A stretch of DNA of 64,000 bases from Microbacterium sp. Leaf288 (lineage in GTDB: Bacteria; Actinomycetota; Actinomycetes; Actinomycetales; Microbacteriaceae): contig NZ_LMNI01000010.1 in the NCBI RefSeq assembly GCF_001422925.1, forward strand, positions 352,777 through 416,776, given 5' to 3'. Of this stretch, positions 9,261 through 19,390 are shown in pieces; positions within the stretch are counted from its first letter, which is position 1, and every line of letters begins with the position of its first letter. The notes under the pieces were generated by a model. The model was not told where the DNA came from and ran no database searches. It saw only the letters and a list, made by a program, of their open reading frames with translations. The translations under genes were made by a program, and so were the position numbers.

Positions 9261-9794
9261 TCATGGCAGCGGGCGCGCCATCACGATCTCGGGACCGATG
9301 ACGCTGGTGAACGTCTCGCCCGTGGGCACGAAACCCGCCCGGCGATACGCCCCCTGGGCACGGGGGTTGTCCCGGTGCACGTCGAGGCTGAGCCGGGTGA
9401 GCCCGAGCGACGTCACCCATTCCGCGGCGGCGGCCAGCAGGAGGTCGATCGCTCCCGTGCCGCGATGAGCCGGGTTGACGTAGACCCCGACGACATCCGC
9501 CCGACGGTCGTCGACGAAGCGGCCCAGGTGATCGGTCTGCCCGGTCGCGCGGACGAGCACGGAGAGGCTGCCCACCCACGCGTCGTCCACCACCGCCACG
9601 AACTGCGCGGCGGTCTCGCTCCCGGCGGCCAGTTCGGCGCGCTCACGCCAGAACTGCTCCGAGCGGGCCGCGACCTGCGCCGGCGTCTCGAGGAAGGCGA
9701 TGTTCGCGTCGGGATCGCTCGTGGATTCGAGCCGCAGCTCGCGCACCGCTTGCCACTCATCGGAGCGGACGCGGCGCACGGCCACACTGCTCAC
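9261..9794 (-). CDS. GNAT-family N-acetyltransferase
   Basis: This 177-residue GNAT acetyltransferase carries the acetyl-CoA loop [20 protein letters not shown] (motif A, residues about 100-120) and the late [19 protein letters not shown] segment. The GTG start at 9794 overlaps the aroB stop (GTGA), so it is translationally coupled to the aro operon. The substrate is unknown; the RimI-like C-terminal pattern is not enough to name one. Confidence 0.85.
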   Translation of the reverse strand: MSSVAVRRVRSDEWQAVRELRLESTSDPDANIAFLETPAQVAARSEQFWRERAELAAGSETAAQFVAVVDDAWVGSLSVLVRATGQTDHLGRFVDDRRADVVGVYVNPAHRGTGAIDLLLAAAAEWVTSLGLTRLSLDVHRDNPRAQGAYRRAGFVPTGETFTSVIGPEIVMARPLP

Positions 9795-10867
9795 CCCGCG
9801 ACCTCCTGGTACGCGGCGAAGAGCAGCGACTCGTCCGGCGCCTGCAGCACCGTGGGCTTGGCGATGTCGTCGAGCACGATGAAGCGCAGCATCGCGCCGC
9901 GGCTCTTCTTGTCGCGCTGCATGGACGACAGCAGCTGGGGCCACGCGCCGGGGCGGTAGCTCGTCGGCAGGCCGAGGGACTCGAGGATGTCGCGGTGGCG
10001 CTGGGCGGCGGCATCCGGAAGCCGGCCCGCGAGGCGCGACAGCTCGGCGGCGAACACCATGCCCACGGAGATCGCGGCGCCGTGACGCCAGCGATAGCGC
10101 TCGGCGTGCTCGATGGCGTGGCCGAGGGTGTGGCCGTAGTTGAGGATCTCGCGCAGGCCCGCCTCGCGGAGGTCCTCCCCCACGACCCGCGCCTTCATCT
10201 CGATGGCGAGCTCGATGGTGCGACGGAACGCGGCGCTCTGCGGGTCGACCGCGTTCTCGGGGTCGGCCTCGATCAGCTCGAGGATCTCGGGGGCCCAGAT
10301 GAAGCCGGCCTTGACGACCTCGGCGTAGCCGGCGACGCGCTCGTTGCGCGACAGGCTGTCGAGCAGGTCGAGGTCGCAGATCACGGTGCGCGGCGCCCAG
10401 AACGCGCCCACGAGGTTCTTGCCCTCGGCGGTGTTGACTCCGGTCTTGCCGCCGACGGCGGCGTCGACCATGCCCAGCACCGTGGTCGGCACCTGTACGA
10501 CCTCGACGCCCCGCAGCCACGTCGCGGCCACGAACCCGGCGAGGTCGGTCACCGCTCCCCCGCCGAACCCCACGACGGCGTCGGTGCGGGTGAAGTCCGC
10601 CTTGCCCATGACCTGCCAGCAGAAGGCGGCCACTTCGATGCGCTTGCCCGCTTCGGCGTCGGGGATCTCGGCGAGAAGCACCTCGCGGTCGGCCATGAGC
10701 TGGGCGCGCAGGCGCTCCGCCTCGGCGGCGAGGGTCGGCGGATGGATCACGAGCACCTTGCGCGCGGCGGGCGGCAGCGCCTCGCCGACGGACGACAGGA
10801 TGCCGTGTCCCACGGTGATGTCGTAGCTCGCGTCTCCGCTCACGGTGATGGTCGTGGCATCCGTCAC
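9791..10867 (-). CDS. aroB: 3-dehydroquinate synthase
   Basis: AroB converts DAHP to 3-dehydroquinate using NAD and a divalent metal. The 358-residue protein (GTG at 10867, overlapping the aroK stop as GTGA) shows [22 protein letters not shown] for NAD binding, the substrate-contact segment [18 protein letters not shown], and the metal-binding [12 protein letters not shown]. It is the last biosynthetic gene of the operon here; in relatives aroQ would normally follow directly. Confidence 0.95.
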   Translation of the reverse strand: MTDATTITVSGDASYDITVGHGILSSVGEALPPAARKVLVIHPPTLAAEAERLRAQLMADREVLLAEIPDAEAGKRIEVAAFCWQVMGKADFTRTDAVVGFGGGAVTDLAGFVAATWLRGVEVVQVPTTVLGMVDAAVGGKTGVNTAEGKNLVGAFWAPRTVICDLDLLDSLSRNERVAGYAEVVKAGFIWAPEILELIEADPENAVDPQSAAFRRTIELAIEMKARVVGEDLREAGLREILNYGHTLGHAIEHAERYRWRHGAAISVGMVFAAELSRLAGRLPDAAAQRHRDILESLGLPTSYRPGAWPQLLSSMQRDKKSRGAMLRFIVLDDIAKPTVLQAPDESLLFAAYQEVAG

Positions 10868-11397
10868 TTCGGGTCCTCCTGATCGTTCCCGCCACGCACC
10901 CACGCGACCAGGGCGTCGACGACGTCCTGCAGCGGACCGGTGGAGGTGTCGAAGGTGATGTCGGCCAGCTCCTCGTAGACGGGCCGGCGTTCTTCGAAGA
11001 TCGCGGTCCAGCGCTCGATCGCATCGTCGCCGCCCTGCAGCAGCGGCCGGTTCGAGTCGCGGACACGGCCCGCGACGACCCGCGGGGAGACGGTGAGCAG
11101 CACGACGCGATGCCCGGCGAGGTCGGCGCGCGTCTCGGGGTTCAGCACGGCGCCGCCGCCCAGCGAGACCACCCCGCCGCTCGCGAGCCCTTCGACCACG
11201 GCGGCGCGCTCGGCGGCGCGGAACTGCGCCTCACCGCGCTCGACGAACAGCTGGTCGATCGGCCCGTGGTCGCGGACGACCGCGGCGTCGGTGTCGAAGA
11301 ACGGAAGGCTCAGCGCGCGCGCCACCTTCTTGCCGATGCTCGTCTTGCCGGCCCCCATGGGACCGATGAGCACGACGGCGTCAGAGGGCGAGGTCAT
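10864..11397 (-). CDS. aroK: shikimate kinase
   Basis: AroK phosphorylates shikimate at O3. Walker A is [15 protein letters not shown] at residues about 11-25, the substrate-binding D and R lie in PFFDTDAAV and [13 protein letters not shown] is the central glycine loop, and the lid is near [12 protein letters not shown]. The ATG at 11397 ([15 protein letters not shown]) gives 177 residues and overlaps the aroC 3' end by 17 bases; an upstream start at 11430 is also open. Confidence 0.94.
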   Translation of the reverse strand: MTSPSDAVVLIGPMGAGKTSIGKKVARALSLPFFDTDAAVVRDHGPIDQLFVERGEAQFRAAERAAVVEGLASGGVVSLGGGAVLNPETRADLAGHRVVLLTVSPRVVAGRVRDSNRPLLQGGDDAIERWTAIFEERRPVYEELADITFDTSTGPLQDVVDALVAWVRGGNDQEDPK

Positions 11398-12610
11398 GGT
11401 CGGCGAGGCCGGCGTCGCTGGCCGCGGCACTGCGCAGTGCGTCGGGGATCGCCGCGAGGTAGCCCTCGATGTTGCGGCGCGTCTCGGCGACGCTGTCGCC
11501 CCCGAACTTCTCGAGCACGACGTCGGCCAGCACGACCGCGACCATCGCCTCCGCGACGACTCCCGCTGCGGGCACGGCGCACACGTCGGAGCGCTGGTGG
11601 TGGGCCGAGGCGGCGTCGCCGGTGGCGACGTCGACCGTGCGCAGCGCCTTCGGCACCGTGGCGATCGGCTTCATGCCGGCGCGCACGCGCAGCACCGTGC
11701 CGGTCGACATGCCGCCCTCGGTACCGCCTGCCTTGTCGCTCGAGCGCGTGATGCCGTCGTCGGCGACGAACAGCTCGTCGTGCGCGGCGGAGCCGCGGCG
11801 GCGCGTGGTCTCGAAGCCGTCGCCGACCTCGACGCCCTTGATGGCCTGGATGCTCATGAGCGCCTGCGCGAGCTTCGCGTCGAGGCGGCGGTCCCAGTGC
11901 ACGTGCGAGCCGAGTCCCGGGGGCAGCCCGTAGGCGAGCACCTCGACGATGCCGCCCAGCGTGTCGCCGTCCTTGCGGGCGTCGTCGACCTCGGCGACCA
12001 TGGCCGCGCTCGTGGCGGCGTCGAAGCAGCGCAGCGGGTCGGCGTCGAGCGCGTCGACGTCGTCGGGAGTCGGCAGCGCCGAGCCCTCGGGGACCTGCAC
12101 CGGGCCGATCGACAGGGTGTGGCTGACGAGACGGATGCCGAGCTCGGCCAGGAACGCTCGTGCGAGTGCGCCGAGGGCGACCCGGGCGGCGGTCTCGCGG
12201 GCGCTCGCGCGCTCGAGGATCGGGCGAGCTTCGTCGAAGCCGTACTTCTGCATGCCGACGAGGTCGGCGTGACCGGGGCGGGGGCGCGTGAGCGCGGCGC
12301 CGCGTCCGCGCGACTTCTCCGTGAGGTCCGCGGGCTCGGCGCTCATGACCTCGACCCACTTCGGCCATTCGGTGTTGCCGATGCGCAGCGCGATGGGGCT
12401 GCCCAGGGTCGTGCCGTGCACGACGCCGGACGAGATCGTGAGCTCGTCCTCCTCGAACTTCATCCGCGAACCGCGGCCGTAGCCGAGCTTGCGGCGCGCG
12501 AGATCCGCCTGGATCGCGGCGCGGGAGATGGGGACGCCCGCAGGCAGGCCCTCCATGACGGCGACGAGTTCGGGGCCGTGCGATTCGCCGGCCGTGAGCA
12601 CGCGGAGCAT
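11381..12610 (-). CDS. aroC: chorismate synthase
   Basis: AroC removes phosphate from EPSP to give chorismate using reduced FMN. The 409-residue protein begins [20 protein letters not shown], the family N-terminus, and contains [32 protein letters not shown], and [13 protein letters not shown] with the conserved Arg. It lies 30 bases after aroE in the biosynthetic block. Confidence 0.97.
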   Translation of the reverse strand: MLRVLTAGESHGPELVAVMEGLPAGVPISRAAIQADLARRKLGYGRGSRMKFEEDELTISSGVVHGTTLGSPIALRIGNTEWPKWVEVMSAEPADLTEKSRGRGAALTRPRPGHADLVGMQKYGFDEARPILERASARETAARVALGALARAFLAELGIRLVSHTLSIGPVQVPEGSALPTPDDVDALDADPLRCFDAATSAAMVAEVDDARKDGDTLGGIVEVLAYGLPPGLGSHVHWDRRLDAKLAQALMSIQAIKGVEVGDGFETTRRRGSAAHDELFVADDGITRSSDKAGGTEGGMSTGTVLRVRAGMKPIATVPKALRTVDVATGDAASAHHQRSDVCAVPAAGVVAEAMVAVVLADVVLEKFGGDSVAETRRNIEGYLAAIPDALRSAAASDAGLADHDLAL

Positions 12611-12640
12611 TGGTCCAGTCTCCCACGCCCCGGGGGGCCG

Positions 12641-13492
12641 TTACGCCGCGGCGTGCTCGCCGAGCGCGTGGCGCATCGCCTCCAGCGCCTCCGCCTCGCG
12701 ATCGAGGGGCGTGTCGGAGTCGCCGTGCCGGAAGATCCGGATCTGCAGCAGAGCCTGGTGCAGCAGCATCCCGAGTCCCGAGCGGGCGGTGCCGCCGGCG
12801 CGCTCCCACGCGGCCGACAGCGCGGTCGGCCAGTGTCCGTACACGACGTCGAGAAGGTGGCCGCCGGAGCGGGCGAGGGCGTCGGCCGCGGCATCCGGAA
12901 CCGGTGCGTCGCCCGGAAGCGTCGCGATCGTGAGCGGCACGTCGGCACGAACGGATGCGGCGAACGGCGTGGCCGTCACGGCGATGCCGATGCGGCGGCC
13001 GAGGTCGGCGAGCGGCGCGACGGCTTCGGGGCGGCGGGCGACCACGTCCACCTCGCGGGCGCCGAGCTCTCCGAGTGCGACCAGGGCGGAGGTCGCGGTG
13101 GCGCCGGCCCCGACGATCCGCGCCCGCGGCGCCGTCATGATGCCGTCGTCGGCGAGGGTGCGGACGATGCCGCCCACGTCGGTGTTGAAACCGCGGGCGC
13201 CGTCGGCGTCGAGCAGCAGCGTATTGACCGCGCCGGTCAGCTCGGCGCGGCGGTCGAGCACCGCCGCGGCCGCGAACGCGACCCCCTTGAGCGGCATCGT
13301 GAGCGAGAGGCCCCGCCAGGCGTCGTCGAGCCCGGCGAGCTCGCCGGCGAAGGACCCCTCGTCCACCCGGCGGCGTCCGTAGGTCCAGTCGAGCCCGAGA
13401 ACGTCGTACGCCGCGGCGTGCAGCTGCGGCGAGCGGCTGTGCGCGATCGGGTCGCCCCAGACCTCCAGGCGCGACGCGTGGGGGTTCAGCAC
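12641..13492 (-). CDS. aroE: shikimate dehydrogenase, biosynthetic
   Basis: This AroE reduces 3-dehydroshikimate to shikimate. The GTG at 13492 (VLNPHASRLEVWGDPIAHS) gives 283 residues and overlaps the mltG stop by seven bases. Visible are the SxS substrate motif in HSRSPQLHAAAYDVLG, the catalytic Lys in SLTMPLKGVAFA, NTDVGG, and a degenerate Rossmann loop RIVGAGATATSALVAL followed by ARRPEA, where the Arg pair fits NADPH. It stands with aroC, aroK and aroB and is distinct from the catabolic paralogue at 6984. Confidence 0.93.
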   Translation of the reverse strand: MLNPHASRLEVWGDPIAHSRSPQLHAAAYDVLGLDWTYGRRRVDEGSFAGELAGLDDAWRGLSLTMPLKGVAFAAAAVLDRRAELTGAVNTLLLDADGARGFNTDVGGIVRTLADDGIMTAPRARIVGAGATATSALVALGELGAREVDVVARRPEAVAPLADLGRRIGIAVTATPFAASVRADVPLTIATLPGDAPVPDAAADALARSGGHLLDVVYGHWPTALSAAWERAGGTARSGLGMLLHQALLQIRIFRHGDSDTPLDREAEALEAMRHALGEHAAA

Positions 13493-15147
13493 CCCTGGTC
13501 CGGGTTGTCGCGGCACCACTGCTGCCACTGCTCGACGTACTTCAGATGCTCGCTGTAGGTCGAGCTGAACTGCGTCTCGCCGGTGAGAAGGTTCACCGTC
13601 ACGAAGTAGAGCCAGGGGCCGTCCGCCGGATGCATCGCGGCGTCGATCGCAACGTCTCCCGGGTTGGCGATCGGGCCGACGGGCAGTCCCGTGTGGACGT
13701 AGGTGTTCCACGGGTTGGGATCGTTGAGGGCCTCCTCAGACGAACTGACCGTCCCGTCGTGCATCTCGCCGTAGCCGTACTGCGCCGTGGAGTCCATCTG
13801 GAGCTTGCCGAATGTCTCCTGGTTGTTCGCGTCCAGCCGGTTGAGGATGACGCGCGCCACCTTCTGCATGTCGGCCCCGGAGCTGGCCTCACGCTGAACG
13901 ACGGAGGCCGTCGTGAGGATCTCCTGGCGCCGCTCGACAGGCACACCGGCGGCGTCGAGCGACTGGAGCGTGCGGTCGACGAGCGTCTGGATGGCCGACT
14001 GCGCGGTGACCGTCGGGTCGAAGGTGTAGGTCGCCGGGAAGAGCCAGCCTTCGAGTGGCTGTCCACCTGCCGCGACGACGTCCGGGGCTGCGGGCACGCC
14101 GTACGCCGACGAGTCGGCAGCCGCCGCGGTGAGCTCTTCGAGCGGGATGCCGGTGCCCTCCGAGATCCGTGCAAGCGTCTGCTCGACGGTGTAGCCCTCG
14201 GGGATCTGGGCGGTGAACTCCTGCTTGTTGGCGGGATCCATGAGCGCGGCGAGGGCTGCTTCGCTCGTCATCTGCTTCTGGAGCTTGTAGACGCCCGGCT
14301 GAAAGGTGGGGTTCTGCCCGCTCGTGATGAGGAAGTCGTAGAACGCGTCGGGCGTCTTCGTCACGCCCGCGTCGTACAGCGACTGCGAGATGGGCGAGCC
14401 GGTGTCGCCCTGGGCGATCGTGACGAACGTCTCGCCGTTCGCCAGCCCCGCTTCGTAGTCCTTGGGCTCTTCCCAGCCCATCACCTCGCGGATCTTGTCT
14501 TCGTAGGTGTTCCAGACGTACAGGCCGCCGGCCGCGATGCCGCCGAGGATCAGCAGCACGACGCCGAGCGCGATCCAGCCGCCGATGCGCCGGCGCTTCT
14601 TGTTCGGCGGCGGCGGGGCGTGCCCGATCTCGCTCGTGGACGCCGATCCGCTGAAGAGGTCCTCGAGCGAACCGGTGGAGGGCGCGGGCTCGTCGGCCGC
14701 GTCCCGCGCGTGCCCCGCGGATGCAGCAGCCGCCATCGAGGTCGCGGGAGCGGCTGCGGGCGCCGCCCCTCCGCGGCTGTACGGCATCGCCGGGCTGACG
14801 CCCGCCGACGCGAAGATCCACGGGTCGTCCTCGACGGGCGACGCGACGTCGATCGGCTCCGTGGTCGGGCGCGGGGTGCGCAGCGGCACCGGCTGGAAGC
14901 CGCTGCCCTGCGCCGGCTGGGCGGCGGAGGCCGCGGCGGGAGCGGTGGCAGCGGTCCCAACAACGGGCGTGGCGCCGGTGATGAGCGATTCCCACGTGGC
15001 GGCCGGGGCGGCGGGCGTCGCCGGTGCCGCGGGAGCGGCAGCCGGCGTCGTCGGCGTCTGGCCCGTCGTCGCCTGTCGCGCGGCGGCCTCGCGGGCGGCG
15101 CGGCGCGACGGGGGTACGGCGTCGCCGTCGGGCGATGAATCGGGCAT
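13486..15147 (-). CDS. mltG: endolytic murein transglycosylase MltG
   Basis: MltG cleaves nascent glycan strands and helps set their length. The 553-residue protein has a long Ala/Pro-rich cytoplasmic N-terminus (about 1-185), basic residues then one membrane helix (WIALGVVLLILGGIAAGG), a LysM-like region, and the YceG domain with catalytic Glu420 in ASVVQREASSGADMQKVA and LDANNQETFGKLQMDSTAQY. It overlaps ruvX by one base (TGATG), the usual alaS-ruvX-mltG-aroE order. Confidence 0.93.
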   Translation of the reverse strand: MPDSSPDGDAVPPSRRAAREAAARQATTGQTPTTPAAAPAAPATPAAPAATWESLITGATPVVGTAATAPAAASAAQPAQGSGFQPVPLRTPRPTTEPIDVASPVEDDPWIFASAGVSPAMPYSRGGAAPAAAPATSMAAAASAGHARDAADEPAPSTGSLEDLFSGSASTSEIGHAPPPPNKKRRRIGGWIALGVVLLILGGIAAGGLYVWNTYEDKIREVMGWEEPKDYEAGLANGETFVTIAQGDTGSPISQSLYDAGVTKTPDAFYDFLITSGQNPTFQPGVYKLQKQMTSEAALAALMDPANKQEFTAQIPEGYTVEQTLARISEGTGIPLEELTAAAADSSAYGVPAAPDVVAAGGQPLEGWLFPATYTFDPTVTAQSAIQTLVDRTLQSLDAAGVPVERRQEILTTASVVQREASSGADMQKVARVILNRLDANNQETFGKLQMDSTAQYGYGEMHDGTVSSSEEALNDPNPWNTYVHTGLPVGPIANPGDVAIDAAMHPADGPWLYFVTVNLLTGETQFSSTYSEHLKYVEQWQQWCRDNPDQGC

Positions 15148-15614
15148 CAGGCGGGCTCCTGGGGGACGGGGGTTCCGGGAGGTCGTCCGGTGCTCTTCTC
15201 GACGTCGAGCGCTTGCTGGAGCAGGACGACCGCGGCGACCTGGTCCACGATGTTACGCGACGAACGCTGGGTTCTGCCCGAACTGCGCAGTGCCGCGTGT
15301 GCAGAGACCGTGGAGAGCCGTTCGTCGACGAGGCGCACGGGGAGCCCGGAGGCCGCCGCCAGCGCCGCAGCGAAGTCCCGGGCGTCCTGTGTCGACGCCG
15401 TGTCTTCGCCCCGCATGTTCAGCGGCAGGCCGACGTAGAGCTCGACCGCCGAATACTCGTCGGACAGCGCCACGATGCGGGGCACCGATGCCTCGTCACG
15501 CGGCACCGTCTCGACCGGAGTGGCGAGCAGACCGTCGGGGTCGCACTTCGCGACCCCGACCCGGGCCTTGCCCACATCGATGCCGAGCCGCGTGCCGCGC
15601 CTGAAGCCGCTCAC
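15147..15614 (-). CDS. ruvX: Holliday junction resolvase-like / rRNA maturation nuclease RuvX (YqgF)
   Basis: This is a 155-residue RNase H-fold protein with GTRLGIDVGKARVGVA carrying the first catalytic Asp, VGLPLNMRGEDT, and the C-terminal DERLSTVSAHAAL and NIVDQVAAVVLLQ acidic residues. The family acts in 16S rRNA 5' maturation and was first annotated as a resolvase. The GTG at 15614 overlaps the alaS stop (GTGA). Confidence 0.93.
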   Translation of the reverse strand: MSGFRRGTRLGIDVGKARVGVAKCDPDGLLATPVETVPRDEASVPRIVALSDEYSAVELYVGLPLNMRGEDTASTQDARDFAAALAAASGLPVRLVDERLSTVSAHAALRSSGRTQRSSRNIVDQVAAVVLLQQALDVEKSTGRPPGTPVPQEPA

Positions 15615-18268
15615 GCGCCGAGGGCGTCCTTCACCGAGACCAGTGCCGCGGGCAGGGCCGTAGCATCCGTTCCACCGCCCTGGGCGACGTCGTCGCGGCC
15701 ACCGCCGCCGCCGCCGAGCACACCGGCGGCGCCCTTGGCGAGGACGCCCGCCTTGGCGCCCGCTGCGCGGGCCGCGTCGTTGGTGGCGACGATCACGACG
15801 GGGCGCTCGTTCACGACCGCGCCGAGCGCGACCACCGCGGCCTCGGAGCCGAGGCGCTCGCGCACCTGCAGCGCCAGCGAGCGGACGTCGTCGGCGGATG
15901 CGGCGTTGCCGAGCGACTCGGCGACCACGACGGTGTCGCCGACCCGCGTCGCCGTGGCAGCGAGGGCCGGGAGCCGGTCGCCGAGGGCCTTGGCTTCGAA
16001 TGCCGCGATCTTCTTCTCGGCGGCCTTGAGGCTCGCCTGCAGCTCGGCGATGCGCGCGGGCAGCTGTTCGCGCGGCGCCTTGAGCGAGGTCGTGAGCTGC
16101 GACACGAGGGCGCGCTCGGCCGCGAGGGAGCGGAAGGCGTCAAGACCGACCAGCGCCTCGACGCGGCGGTTCGACGCGCCCACCGACGATTCGCCGACGA
16201 GGTTGATCAGCCCGATCTCGGCGCTCGTCGACACATGCGTGCCGGCGCAGAGCTCCCGCGACCACGGGCCGCCGATGTCGACCATGCGCACGGTGTCGCC
16301 GTACTTCTCGCCGAACAGCGCCATCGCACCGAGCGAGCGCGCCTCGTCGAGCGGCAGGACGCGCGTCGTCACCTCGAGGTTGTCGCGCACCGCGTTGTTG
16401 GCGATCTCCTCGATCTCGGTCTTGGTCTCGTCCGACAGCGACTGGCCCCACGAGAAGTCGAAGCGCATATAGCCGGCGCGGTTGAGCGATCCGGCCTGCG
16501 TCGCGGTCTTGCCGAGCGTGTCGCGGAGCGCGGCGTGCACCAGGTGCGTCGCGGAGTGCGCCTGACGGGCGGCGCGGCGGTTCGCAGCATCCACCACCGT
16601 CGTCGCCGCCTGACCGACGCCGACCTCTCCCGTCGACACCTCGACGGTGTGGCTGATGAGTCCCGGCACCGGCTTCTGCACGTCGAGCACCTCGAGCTCG
16701 TAGCCCGGTCCGACGATGACGCCCTTGTCGGCGACCTGGCCGCCCGACTCGGCGTACAGCGCGGTCTCGGCGAGGATCACCTCGGCGATCTGGCCGACGC
16801 TCGCGCGGTCGACCGACACGCCGTCGACGAGGATGCCGAGCACCTGCGACTGGGCCTCGAGATCGGTGTAGCCGGTGAAGACGGTCTCGCCCTGCGCCCG
16901 CAGGTCGCGGTACACGCTCGTGTCGGCGAGCTGGCGCTTGCGCGCCCGCGCGTCGGCCTTGGCGCGCGCGCGCTGCTCCTGCATGAGGCCGTCGAACGCC
17001 GCGCGGTCGACACTGAGGCCCGCTTCTTCGGCGATCTCGAGCGTCAGGTCGATCGGGAAGCCGTACGTGTCGTGCAGCAGGAACGCCTCGGCGCCGGTGA
17101 GGGTCGTGCCGCCGGAGGCCTTCGTCTCGGAGAGCGACTCGTCGAGGATCGACTCCCCCGCCGCGAGGGTGCGCAGGAACGTCGCCTCTTCCGCGAGGGC
17201 GTACTGCGAGATGCGGGCCCAATCGGTCTCGACGACCGGGTAGGCGGCCCTCATGGCGTCGCGCGATGCGGTGAACAGCACCTCGAACGTCGGCCCGTCG
17301 ACGCCGAGCAGGCGCATCGACCGGATCACACGGCGCATGAGACGGCGCAGGATGTAGCCGCGACCGTCGTTCGAGGGCGTGACGCCGTCCGACATCAGCA
17401 TGAGCGACGAACGGACGTGGTCGGCGACCACGCGGAAGCGCACGTCGTCGTCGTGGTTCGCGCCGTACGTGCGACCTGACAGTTCGACAGCCTTGTCGAG
17501 CACCGGACGCACCTGGTCGGTCTCGTACATGTTGTCGACGCCCTGCTTGATGAAAGCGATGCGCTCCAGACCCATGCCGGTGTCGATGTTCTTGTTCGGC
17601 AGCTCGCCGACGATGTCGAAGTCGTACTTCGAGCGCACGTTCGTGATCTCGTACTGCATGAACACGAGGTTCCAGATCTCGACGTAGCGGTCGTCGTCGG
17701 TCGCAGGGCCTCCGTCGATGCCGTACTCGGGGCCGCGGTCGAAGAAGATCTCCGAGCAGGGGCCCGCGGGTCCCGGCAGGCCGGTGCTCCAGTAGTTCGT
17801 GTCCTTGCCGAGGCGCTGGATGCGCTCCTCGGGCAGGTCGGTGAGCTTCAGCCAGAGGTCGTGGGCCTCGTCGTCCTCTTCGTAGACGGTGACCCACAGG
17901 TCCTTCTGGTCGAAGCCGAGCCCGCCGTCGGCCTCGGGCGATGTCAGCAGATCCCACGCGTAGCGGATCGCGCCTTCTTTGAAGTAGTCGCCGAACGACC
18001 AGTTGCCCAGCATCTGGAAGAACGTGCCGTGACGCGGGGTCTTGCCGACCTCTTCGATGTCGTTGGTGCGGATGCACTTCTGGTTGTCGGCCGCGCGCGG
18101 ATACGGCGCAGGCACGTCGCCCGACAGATACGGGATGAACGGCACCATGCCCGCCACGGTGAACAGCAGCGCCGGGTCGTCGGTCACCAGCGATGCCGAG
18201 GGGACGATGGTGTGGCCGTTCTTCTCGAAGTAATCGAGGAAGCGCTGTGCGATCTCGGCGGTCTTCAT
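15611..18268 (-). CDS. alaS: alanyl-tRNA synthetase
   Basis: AlaRS charges tRNA-Ala. The ATG at 18268 (MKTAEIAQRFLDYFEKNGHT) gives 885 residues, the family norm; the frame is open upstream without AlaRS similarity. The class II catalytic core includes HGTFFQMLGNWSFGDYFK; the editing domain has the zinc ligands in HSATHLVHAALRD and ELCAGTHVS; the C-Ala domain ends the protein with a Gly-rich GVLGGGGGGRDD segment. It heads the alaS-ruvX-mltG-aro run. Confidence 0.97.
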   Translation of the reverse strand: MKTAEIAQRFLDYFEKNGHTIVPSASLVTDDPALLFTVAGMVPFIPYLSGDVPAPYPRAADNQKCIRTNDIEEVGKTPRHGTFFQMLGNWSFGDYFKEGAIRYAWDLLTSPEADGGLGFDQKDLWVTVYEEDDEAHDLWLKLTDLPEERIQRLGKDTNYWSTGLPGPAGPCSEIFFDRGPEYGIDGGPATDDDRYVEIWNLVFMQYEITNVRSKYDFDIVGELPNKNIDTGMGLERIAFIKQGVDNMYETDQVRPVLDKAVELSGRTYGANHDDDVRFRVVADHVRSSLMLMSDGVTPSNDGRGYILRRLMRRVIRSMRLLGVDGPTFEVLFTASRDAMRAAYPVVETDWARISQYALAEEATFLRTLAAGESILDESLSETKASGGTTLTGAEAFLLHDTYGFPIDLTLEIAEEAGLSVDRAAFDGLMQEQRARAKADARARKRQLADTSVYRDLRAQGETVFTGYTDLEAQSQVLGILVDGVSVDRASVGQIAEVILAETALYAESGGQVADKGVIVGPGYELEVLDVQKPVPGLISHTVEVSTGEVGVGQAATTVVDAANRRAARQAHSATHLVHAALRDTLGKTATQAGSLNRAGYMRFDFSWGQSLSDETKTEIEEIANNAVRDNLEVTTRVLPLDEARSLGAMALFGEKYGDTVRMVDIGGPWSRELCAGTHVSTSAEIGLINLVGESSVGASNRRVEALVGLDAFRSLAAERALVSQLTTSLKAPREQLPARIAELQASLKAAEKKIAAFEAKALGDRLPALAATATRVGDTVVVAESLGNAASADDVRSLALQVRERLGSEAAVVALGAVVNERPVVIVATNDAARAAGAKAGVLAKGAAGVLGGGGGGRDDVAQGGGTDATALPAALVSVKDALGA

Positions 18269-18359
18269 GCGGGTCCTTGCGTGTGCGTGCGAATGCGTGC
18301 GTGTTCGGGGAGTGTGGCGGGGTTCGAGCGTGCCGGCGGCGCGCCGCCGCCGGGGCGTC

Positions 18360-18656
18360 TCAGTCGGCGATCTTGCGGGCCGCGTCGTCGACGGCGTCGG
18401 CGACGTTCCCGACGGCGTCGGCCGCTGCCGCCCGTGCGCTCGACGCGGCGTCGGCGGCGGCATCCCTCACGTCGTCGACGAGGCCGGCGAAGCGGGCCTC
18501 CTGTTCGCGGTACGCGTCGCCCATGCGGTCGGTGAACTCCGTGATGCGGGCGTCGACGTCAGCGAGGATCTCGTGGCCGCGCGGGTCCTTGTTGACCAGG
18601 TGGGCGAGAACGAAACCGCCGGCGATGCCGAGCAGGAACCACAGGAGGTTCTTCAT
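18360..18656 (-). CDS. small single-pass membrane protein
   Basis: The protein has 98 residues from the ATG at 18656, preceded by an AGTGGTGAC region. It has one N-terminal helix (MKNLLWFLLGIAGGFVLAHL), then a charged, Ala/Asp-rich amphipathic helical tail (repeated AADAA and VADAVDDAARK), like YtxH or apolipoprotein-like envelope proteins. Genes of this kind often lie between rpsD and alaS in actinobacteria. Function is unknown. Confidence 0.75.
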   Translation of the reverse strand: MKNLLWFLLGIAGGFVLAHLVNKDPRGHEILADVDARITEFTDRMGDAYREQEARFAGLVDDVRDAAADAASSARAAAADAVGNVADAVDDAARKIAD

Positions 18657-18715
18657 GTCACCACTTCCTCGCGGGCCGCCGGGGCGCGGCATCCACCCAT
18701 CGTATGCGGAAACGA

Positions 18716-18747
18716 CGAAGGGCGTCGGGTCTCCCCGACGCCCTTCG
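18716..18747 (-). terminator. rpsD terminator
   Basis: A perfect 14-bp stem (CGAAGGGCGTCGGG / CCCGACGCCCTTCG) with a four-base loop lies 14 bases after the rpsD stop. A short T-rich stretch follows on the minus strand. Confidence 0.85.
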
Positions 18748-18760
18748 CGTGTTCGCAGAA

Positions 18761-19390
18761 TTATCGAGCTGCGTAGTACTCGACGACGAGCTGGACGTCG
18801 CAGACCACGGGAACCTCGGCGCGCTTGGGGCGACGCACGAGACGGGCCTGGAGCTTGTCGAGCTCGACCTCGAGGTAGCCCGGAACGGGCGGCAGGACCT
18901 CGGCGTGACCGCCGAGCGCTGCGACCTGGAAGGGCTCGATGCCCTCGCTCTTGGCCTTGACGTGGATGAGCTGACCCGGCTTCACACGGAACGACGGGCG
19001 GTCGACGAGCTGGCCGTCCACGAGGATGTGGCGGTGCACGACGAGCTGGCGCGCCTGCGCGGTGGTGCGGGCGAAGCCGGCGCGCAGCACGAGGGCGTCG
19101 AGACGCATCTCGAGCTGCTCGACGAGGTTCTCACCCGTCAGGCCCTGGGTGCGACGGGCCTCGTTGAACTGGATGCGCAGCTGCTTCTCGCGAATGCCGT
19201 ACTGCTCGCGCAGACGCTGCTTCTCGCGGAGGCGGACGGCGTAGTCGCTGTCCTGCTTGCGCTTGGTGCGGCCGTGCTCACCCGGCGCGTAGGGGCGCTT
19301 CTCGAGGTACTTGGCTGCCTTGGGGGTCAGCGCGATGCCGAGGGCGCGGGAGAGGCGGACCTTGCGGCGGTCCTGGGACTTCGTTGCCAC
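18761..19390 (-). CDS. rpsD: 30S ribosomal protein S4
   Basis: S4 is the 16S rRNA 5'-domain nucleator. The 209-residue protein shows RRKVRLSRALGIALTPKA, the stretch PYAPGEHGRTKRKQDSDYAV, and an S4 RNA-binding domain (MRLDALVLRAGFARTTAQAR then VVHRHILVDGQLVDRPSFRV). The N-terminus lacks the zinc Cys motif, so this is the zinc-free form. The GTG at 19390 follows AAAGGA. It is a monocistronic rpsD with its own promoter and terminator. Confidence 0.97.
   Translation of the reverse strand: MATKSQDRRKVRLSRALGIALTPKAAKYLEKRPYAPGEHGRTKRKQDSDYAVRLREKQRLREQYGIREKQLRIQFNEARRTQGLTGENLVEQLEMRLDALVLRAGFARTTAQARQLVVHRHILVDGQLVDRPSFRVKPGQLIHVKAKSEGIEPFQVAALGGHAEVLPPVPGYLEVELDKLQARLVRRPKRAEVPVVCDVQLVVEYYAAR

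Noticed and set aside
11093..13558. 821-codon plus-strand open frame over the aro genes
   Set aside because: It is antisense to aroK, aroC and aroE and has no recognisable motif; a shadow of GC-rich coding on the other strand.
18269..18359. Alternating tgcgtg bases upstream of alaS as a regulatory repeat
   Set aside because: The run GTGTGCGTGCGAATGCGTGCGT is a short simple-sequence stretch without pairing or a known motif; too little to call.
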